Shown here in pieces: positions 57,411 through 64,000 of a stretch of 64,000 nt of DNA. Under the pieces are notes generated by a model. It searched no databases. It was not told the DNA's origin and worked only from the letters and a program-made list of their open reading frames with translations. Every line of letters begins with the position of its first letter. Positions within the stretch are counted from its first letter, which is position 1. The position numbers and the translations under genes were made by a program. Source of the stretch: Liolophura sinensis. Taxonomy: Eukaryota; Mollusca; Polyplacophora; Chitonida; Chitonidae. The stretch is taken from contig NC_088301.1 in NCBI RefSeq assembly GCF_032854445.1, positions 20,019,808 to 20,083,807 on the forward strand, in the 5' to 3' direction.

Positions 57411-57599
57411 GGACAGTCTCACAGATTTAGCTGATGTCCGCTTTGGAAGAGGGTATGGAGTTCGGGTAATCAGTGACTCTTCAGCCCTGGAAAAGTATCG
57501 AATTGGGACATTAACAATAGGCGTAAGCGAAGAGTGATAACTCTGATAACAAACGTGAAGAATTACGAGTGTGTCACATAAACTGTTTTCAACATACAT

Positions 57600-57858
57600 A
57601 TATGTATGGCTGTCTATGCACGTATGGTGGCTGCCTATGCACGTATGGTGGCTGCCTGTGCACGTATGGTGGCTGTCTATGCACGTATGGTGGCTGCCTA
57701 TGCACGTATGGTGGCTGCCTGTGCATGTATGGTGGCTGCCTATGCACGTATGGTGGCTGCCTATGCACGTATGGTGGCTGCCTATGCACGTATGGTGGCT
57801 GCCTATGATCGTATCGTGGGTGCCTATGATCGTATCGTGGGTGCCTATGCACGTTTCG
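57600..57858. repeat. 21-bp minisatellite, about twelve units
   Basis: Unit GGCTGCCTATGCACGTATGG plus T; the last units change to a CTATGATCGTATCGTGGG variant. Being a multiple of three it is open in several frames and is in frame with CHST15-like exon 1 on the minus strand (HHTCIGS units). Confidence 0.95.
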
Positions 57859-57889
57859 GGGCTCCCATGCATTGAATACTCATATTGTA

Positions 57890-58246
57890 TGTATGCTTAG
57901 GATTTAATGTCACACTTAACAATTTTTCAGTTATATGACCACAAAGAGTCATTTATTCTGTGTACTTATGTTATGTCTTGTGTCAGAGCGAGTCCATACC
58001 GCCACAGTGCTGCCGCCACTGAAGTATTGTTCCGAAGACACCAGACATGACACTCCACCCGGCCACATTATACTGTCACCAGTCCAACCAGTCATGTTCC
58101 CTTGCTGTAACCTCTCAGAGCTGAGCGCCAAGCGAGGCAGCAGCAAGGGCCATTTTTAAAGTCTTTGATATGACCCGACTCGGGTTTGATCCCGGTATCC
58201 CCCGACTTCGAAGCGGACGCTCTAACCATTGGCCACCAAAGCGGTC
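57890..58246 (-). mobile_element. SINE family 2, full-length reference copy
   Basis: On the minus strand the head reads GACCGCTTTGGTGGCCAATG, GTTAGAGCG (A box) and ACCGGGATCAAACCCGAG (B box). The body has GGTGACAGTATAATGTGGCC and GTCTTCGGAACAATACTTCA, and the tail GTTAAGTGTGACATTAAATC. Confidence 0.92.
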
Positions 58247-59497
58247 ATTTTGTGTTTGTGTGTTACATCGTACTTGCTCAAGATTGCTTTACAAATGTGG
58301 GAATAACAACGTTTATTTATGGTATGAAAAGAAAGAATAAATGCAAAATCGATGGAAATGAGAGTTGTGTTGACGTAACAATATAACAATAATAACAAGA
58401 TATTTCGACACTCATTGAAAATGTAAAATATTGAAGTACTTGATTCGCATTCAAATAAAATACTGAGACAACATTTGTGGGGAGTCGCAAACACGAATTG
58501 TGGTCAGGGCAATATTTTTCTAGGGTTTATTCACTTATAAATTTTATTTTTCCCTTCATATTGTAAGCAGCTTTAATGTCAACATGTTGTTTGTCTGTTT
58601 TGCGTTTTCAAAGGGTTTCATTATACATAAATGTAGCTGTCGAGGACTGCAATTCCATGAATTGGCTGTGCACGTTATGCATTGATTATACAGGTATAAT
58701 AGTAATGATAACTACTGGAAAAAGTAGAAAAAAAATGTGAAAAAAAATAATGAAAAGGAATGTCCTGCATTTGATTCCGAGGCTGTGCTGATTATGCTGC
58801 TTTTGATCTTCTGTTCTTAGCCGTGAACATAAGACAGAAAGTATACACCGTTGCAAGCTTGATGCCCGTTACCACGGTAAAATACTGTGACAGGTTTTAT
58901 GCGGTCTTACACAAAACCACAACTTGAATGGTTATGATTCTTTGAAATTCATAATCCTGAGGTCAAGGAGGTATCGGAAATGTTTTTGTTCCTTCCAGTT
59001 GTGTATTTTTTTTCAGTTGACCTACTTTTTACGCTATTTTTATTAGCACAAGCCTAAATGACACACCGAAAGGATGGATATTAAAAAGTTTAAATACAGT
59101 CAAGTGTGACAAATTTGAAGAACATCGGTGCGGTGGTTCTGGACAAGAAAATTCTTAAAGGGTTTTCATATAAATGCAATATGGTTGCCAAGCCGTTTAA
59201 CACAGGGCGACACATTTTTGATATGCACTACTTCATAACATGGGCAAGCACCGTGTAAAGTTTCAGCAGATTTGGCTTAGCGGTTTTCTTTGTAGCCGAT
59301 CCACAAAATTATGGTTAATAATCCTGACAATTTCAAGAGGGTATCCCATAATTATCCCCTAATTAGGACCGATCTCCTAATTACTCATACAATCCTCTAG
59401 CAAAGTATTACAATGACTAAGATAAGAATGAACTATGTAGAAAGAATGAACTATGTAGAAAGTACCATACAACGTAATCTGAAATTTATTTACACGT

Positions 59498-59573
59498 ATT
59501 TATTTTATTGTTGTGTACTCAAGAATTTTTCACTTATACGGCGGGGTGAGTTTTATGGATTGAGGAACCCGGA
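59498..59573 (-). mobile_element. SINE family 1, diverged tail fragment
   Basis: TTATTTTATTGTTGTGTACT, CAAGAATTTTTCACTTATAC, then a mutated GCCAGCATTATGG. Confidence 0.68.
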
Positions 59574-60423
59574 GTAATTAGCACAGCTTTACACGAATAC
59601 AGTGTCCACTGACTCACTGTTACAGTGTGTACTGACCGCACAGTTGTGACCATACGGTACAAACGGAAGGTTACCGTCACGTTAAAACATGTAACTGACG
59701 GATACGCTATGATCCCGTTTTACAAACGGCAACGTGCAGTTAAAAATGCCCTTGCTACTTATAGTGTCTACAGTAAAGAAACCTATTCCATAAAGCTCAC
59801 TATTTCTGACAAGTCAAAAGTTAAAATCTCGCCAAACTGCTTTGTTTTTCGTAGTGGAAGTTGACATTTTTATACATTTGTCTGAAGACAACAATGAAGA
59901 TGTATATGGTCAAAGTTTTAATTCCTTGAACCCCCAAAAGTAAGTTCTAAAATCAATATTCACAGTTAATCTGGCTTTATGTTATTAGTCAAAGCACGTG
60001 CGGTGACGTGTAACACTGCGCGTGCTTTGTACAACAGGATCTGGCATAATACCGGTATATATATATATGTATTATCAGTAGGGTTTACAGATGTATTTGA
60101 AAACATAGATATATTTAGACATTTTCCGTGTAATACGCGATCCTTTTTATAAGTACAACGTGGATGTATATGATCTAATGCAAATTATTCGGCAACACAA
60201 AATTGCAAAAATTCTTAATTATGAATAAATAAGTCCTTAAACATTAGTAGTGAAACTTTCGAAACCCAACAATGATATATCCATTTGATAGCAATGCATT
60301 TTTTGCCACCAACCGAAACATTTGGTTTGAAATCGTTTTCGTTTTTATTTCCTGATTTTATGTACACCCATGGACATTTAAATATCGCTATAATTATCTC
60401 GTTCTGCTGATATTTAGCAGTAA

Positions 60424-60463
60424 AACAAACAACAAAACAAACAACAAAACAAACAACACAAAA
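60424..60463. repeat. AACAAACAAAAC microsatellite
   Basis: Three copies of AAACAAACAACA. Confidence 0.9.
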
Positions 60464-61355
60464 CTGGTGATATTAACGTTGAATAAGAACCATTATATAG
60501 TAACTCCGTAAATTATACATTCATATATTATGCCTCGAAATCCGGAAAATGAATATTGGCTATACATTATTTTGAACATTCTACACTGTGAAAAAGCGAG
60601 AAAAGCACGTTTTATTTCTTTTGTTTTCTGACATTAAAACAATCCCTGCCACAGGTATTTGAAATGAACAATTTTCTTTAGAGGGGTTAGGCTATATAGT
60701 GTAAAACATATCTCCGGAACTGAAACAATTGGCATAAAAAAACATGAGATTTGTCTTTTTAGTACAGGAATGAAAGTCTGTAAAACAGCAATAGTTAACA
60801 ATATTAGTAGACTTTTTTGTTTTTAGTTTTCACATAAGCCTGGAATTGAGTTCGAGCAATTCTGCATACCCTTGGGGGAAAATAGTTCTGTCCGATATCG
60901 TATCCAACAAAAATTCGATTTCGTTAACAGACGAGTTTGAACAAGTAAGAAGGGGTTCTGTTACAAACAAGTATGAAAATCTGAAACGTCACTTCAGATA
61001 GACTGTTTCAAGTTTTGTCAAACAAGCTATCAACGTATGTAATTTACCATATACTCTTAATGCTGATCGAGGGGCTTTTGTCTGTCGGGGTTTTAGCCCG
61101 TCCACCGATGTTACCAAGATAACAATGCTATGATTTCAATTGCAGCAGCCAGAGTTAAAAAAAAATGGTGGTCATGCTAGGTTGTTTTTTTTTATATGTT
61201 GTAGAGAAAAGTGCAAGCCGCATGTAGTGGTATGGCATTGTACCACGCGAAAGTTAGGGGATATATATTTTTCTCTCGTGTAACCTGATAGGTTTGCAAA
61301 AATTACCAACGTCTATATTAACTGTTTGACAGTGTCTGTAAAATCTCACACTCAC

Positions 61356-61623
61356 CTTACAGGTAAAATCTCTGAAACTTGTTGGGTAAATGCAGCTTTT
61401 TCTCCCGTGAAACAATAATCACCGTACTCAAATGTTTGGCAGTATACGGCTCCTGCCTTTTTATCTCCGTGGATCCGGTTAACAGACAAATGGGAACTAT
61501 GCATTAAAGCCTTGAGGGCAGAACGATCAATGGACAATGAGACTTGATAACCGACGAGATTAAAGATAACTCTTCCGAATCTGTACACGCATGCGCCGAG
61601 CAGTGATAAACCCCATCTGAAAA
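61356..61623 (-). CDS. Candidate exon of unknown gene
   Basis: A minus-strand frame open across its length, bounded by a good polypyrimidine acceptor (ATCTGCCCACAG) and the strong donor AAG|GTGAGT (an alternative GTAAGG lies five bases earlier). It encodes WGLSLLGACVYRFGRVIFNL, VNRIHGDKKAGAVYCQTFEY and GDYCFTGEKAAFTQQVSEIL. I do not recognise the product. It could be an upstream exon of the CHST15-like gene, part of a neighbouring gene, or chance. Confidence 0.35.
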
Positions 61624-62586
61624 CCTGTGGGCAGATAAGTAACGTTTGCCCACAGCAAGAAACAGAAGTTTTCTGAACATCTCACACTCATGTTGTAAAC
61701 GCTGTATGATACACCCATCGTTATGAGCTTTCACTTTTAAAAAAAGCTGTATCACGTGTGTTTGATTGACTCATTACTATCGTTGACTCATTTTGGCCTC
61801 ATCGTTGTCTGTACATTTATGGTTCTTCTCGTTAGCTGCATAAGTCAGTAGGAAAAGGTCTTTCACAGTTTCTTTACAGAACCCATGGCTTTCAGTCGGT
61901 TTTGCCTCATTTGCCGGCTTATTTGATCTTAACTAGACTTAATCGATAACCCAATTTTGTTTTACGGTTTCAGGACTATGATCGAAACATACGGTGCTTT
62001 CAGCTAAATTTTACGTTATTATCACTTGAATTTTAAAACTCAGTAGAGCCCTTTACTGTACAGAGTTACAACACATTTCATGCAGCGTTTGATTGATGAA
62101 TGTAAAATGGAACTATTCGATTGACTGTTATTTCATTAGTCCTTACCTGTCTTTGGTATAATCCAAGTAAATTTGTTTCAATACCTTCTTTCAACACACT
62201 GAATGGTTAGAACTCTCACTCCCAAGGTGTTCTTTGCGAAAATATTTGATTACTTTTATATAATTGTTAAATATAAACAATTTTCCATTGTAACGCTGTA
62301 TTTAAAAATGTCCATGGTCTATCTCTCTTTTCCAGGATGAATCTCCGTGATGTCGTTGGCGATGGCCGTCATTCATGTTAAAAGAAAGTAACAATTTTGG
62401 TGACGTGGTTGACGTTGACGATCTGAATGAACCAGGGCCATTTTCACGTCACAACGTTCTAAATTCCAAAGGGAACAAGCCATATCGTTTTTGAGCAAAT
62501 TATAAGCTGTTCAGACCGGTGAGCTATATATCTGGTCAAACATAGGCTAATAATTACCTGTAGGCATATAAGTATGCAAAATGCAC

Positions 62587-62757
62587 CCTCCGTGTACGAG
62601 CGGTTAGCGGGGGCATCTGTCAGCCACTTGGGATGGTTGTGGGCTCCCAAAGGCTCTTCCCGATTTCTTCCCACCATAATTATGGTCGCTGTCCCATAAG
62701 TGAAATACTTTGAGCACGGCATAAAATTTCAAATAAATAAATAAATAAATAAATATG
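62587..62757 (+). mobile_element. SINE family 1, internally deleted copy
   Basis: Head remnant CCTCCGTGTACGAGCGGTTA is joined to GGGATGGTTGTGGGCTCCC, then TTTCTTCCCACCATAATTAT and an AAATA tail. Confidence 0.82.
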
Positions 62758-62820
62758 TAAGTAACATAAGAGAAAAATGGAAGAGATGTATTTACATAAC
62801 TAACTAGTTTTAGATTAAAA

Positions 62821-62945
62821 CCTTGCCAGTAACCTGCAGATGGTCGTGGGTTTCCCCGGGCACTGTAGGGTTTCTTTCTACTGGACGCCGTCGTATAATT
62901 GAAGTGTTCTTGAGTACGACGTAAAACACAAATCAAATAAATATT
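62821..62945 (+). mobile_element. SINE family 1, 3' half
   Basis: CCTTGCCAGTAACCTGCAGA, GGTCGTGGGTTTCCCCGGGC, TTCTTGAGTACGACGTAAAA. Second of two tandem copies, 64 bp after the first. Confidence 0.86.
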
Positions 62946-63424
62946 TAAACCCTTCTAGTAACAATATGCTACATGTTTTACACTGGTCTGGTTGTCAAAT
63001 TATCTTTATCTTAGAGTTTTGCCCCTCAACTACTCTTTGAACTGAAGCGCCTCTACCCGCTGCAGCCAATGGTTACTTGACCCATGCGATCACAGGTTCA
63101 ATTCCAGTTCTCATTGGTCATAATGTTTGCGCCTGGAGAAGATGAATGCCCTTTATTTTCAAGCTTAATCCGGGTTTCTCCAGCAATAAGCCAAACCTCC
63201 TTCGTAGAAGTGTGATTGATTTGGCAAACAAGAAGAAAATACATCCGCTAATCAAATCAAATATTCTCTAGTTGCCGATATTAGCTCTAATTCTTACCTT
63301 TCAGGAAGTATCAGACTCGTAGCTATTATATTTATGGAGGTAGATTGATTCTAAAATTTTGATGATATTTTGTGTAAAGTAATTATTTGGACTATCCTAA
63401 AATAACAGCAAAAATCAATTGGAT

Positions 63425-63562
63425 TTACGCTGATCGATTCTTTTACTTTTCACTTATATGACTATGATCTCTTTAGAGTTGGTTTCGAACCCACGATACT
63501 GATCTTTGGGCTGATAGGGTCGCTGCCAGCCGACGCCTTAATCGAGCTAACGAAGCCTCTAT
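63425..63562 (-). mobile_element. tRNA-derived SINE head of a third type
   Basis: On the minus strand: GAGGCTTCGTTAGCTCGATT (A box) and GTGGGTTCGAAACCAACTC (B box), followed by a short ATCATAGTCATATAAGTGAA tail. The head differs from families 1 and 2. Confidence 0.55.
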
Positions 63563-64000
63563 ACATCACAATAAAATCAGATTACCATACTGCTGAGTCA
63601 TACAGCGTTCGCCTCCTATATCCACTGTTGGTTTGAGTGTTTGTTCAGAAAAAATGATTTACTGTCATTGAAAATTTTTTGACATTTTCCGCTCAGTTTT
63701 GAAGACGTTTGGTCGAAGATATTTTTATGCGCTGTTATCAGCAACTTAAAGTCACCATATAAGGCTCACGATCTACCCCGATAAAATCATAAATCAAAAT
63801 GATTCGTTGTTTTCATCACTGCCGCCTTTCTGCCAAATTTAAGTAAAGGATTGTGTAACTGCTCAATACGACCAAGTTTAGGAAGGTTGGACAAGAAGGA
63901 TCAGTATTTTTTGACATCGCCATAGAATTAGCATTGGCAATTTATCCCAGAGGAGTGATATTTCTTCCTTTTCACTTTCTTATTTCTAATTTTGAAAAGC

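Larger units (their letters stand above)
57411..64000. other. Upstream flank of the CHST15-like gene
   Basis: Holds the minisatellite, SINEs (57890, 59498, 62587, 62821, 63425), an AAACAAACAAC microsatellite (60424-60463) and one unassigned candidate exon (61356). From about 58250 to 61350 I see no gene; 63600-64000 also appears empty. Confidence 0.55.

Noticed and set aside
57571-57900. Open frames of HVWWLPM or CTYGGCL repeats
   Set aside because: Translation of the 21-bp minisatellite in every frame; only the part downstream of 57410 on the minus strand looks like a gene.
59625-59864. 79-codon plus-strand frame with basic, beta-strand-like sequence
   Set aside because: No family recognised, no splice or promoter context; length is within chance.

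Overview
The window is animal nuclear DNA: genes are split by GT-AG introns, the intergenic and intronic DNA is AT-rich, and tRNA-derived SINEs are frequent. The commonest SINE ends in GTGAAATATTCTTGAG...TACGGCGTAAAAC followed by an AAATA tail, a type I associate from memory with molluscs and other lophotrochozoans. A mollusc (or a relative such as a brachiopod) is the most likely source; nothing here fixes the species.

Four protein-coding genes can be reconstructed exon by exon with matching splice phases. (1) A SPATA6-like gene on the minus strand (start codon 10460, nine coding exons down to 373, 3' part probably beyond the window edge). (2) and (3) Two tandem plus-strand genes for tartrate-resistant acid phosphatase (ACP5/TRAP, purple acid phosphatase): copy A 11286-18369 and copy B 30365-39928. 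Each has six coding exons with identical phases, all predicted metal ligands and a signal peptide. (4) A minus-strand carbohydrate sulfotransferase gene of the CHST15 (GalNAc4S-6ST) type, 57410-43106, eight coding exons, 462 residues, with an N-terminal membrane anchor and both PAPS-binding motifs.

Layout: 1-10460 SPATA6-like; 10461-11285 a short head-to-head intergenic region with two TCATGTGA-type boxes just before ACP5 copy A; 11286-18369 ACP5 A; 18370-30364 a transposon-rich intergenic stretch containing a PIF/Harbinger-like element (23939-28528) split by a hAT element (24096-28035) with a decayed transposase; 30365-39928 ACP5 B; 39929-43105 repeats; 43106-57410 CHST15-like; 57411-64000 mostly repeats plus one unassigned candidate exon.

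The rest is repeats: over 30 copies or fragments of one SINE family, about nine of a second, several palindromic or TIR-bearing non-autonomous DNA elements, an unclassified dispersed repeat, and minisatellites of 43, 60, 36, 20, 22 and 21 bp. The two phosphatases and the sulfotransferase both act in the secretory pathway or outside the cell, but nothing in the sequence shows that the genes work together. I see no CRISPR array, operon or bacterial feature. No single new gene system was found; the best leads are the paired ACP5 genes with their promoter boxes, the nested transposons and the TIR element families.
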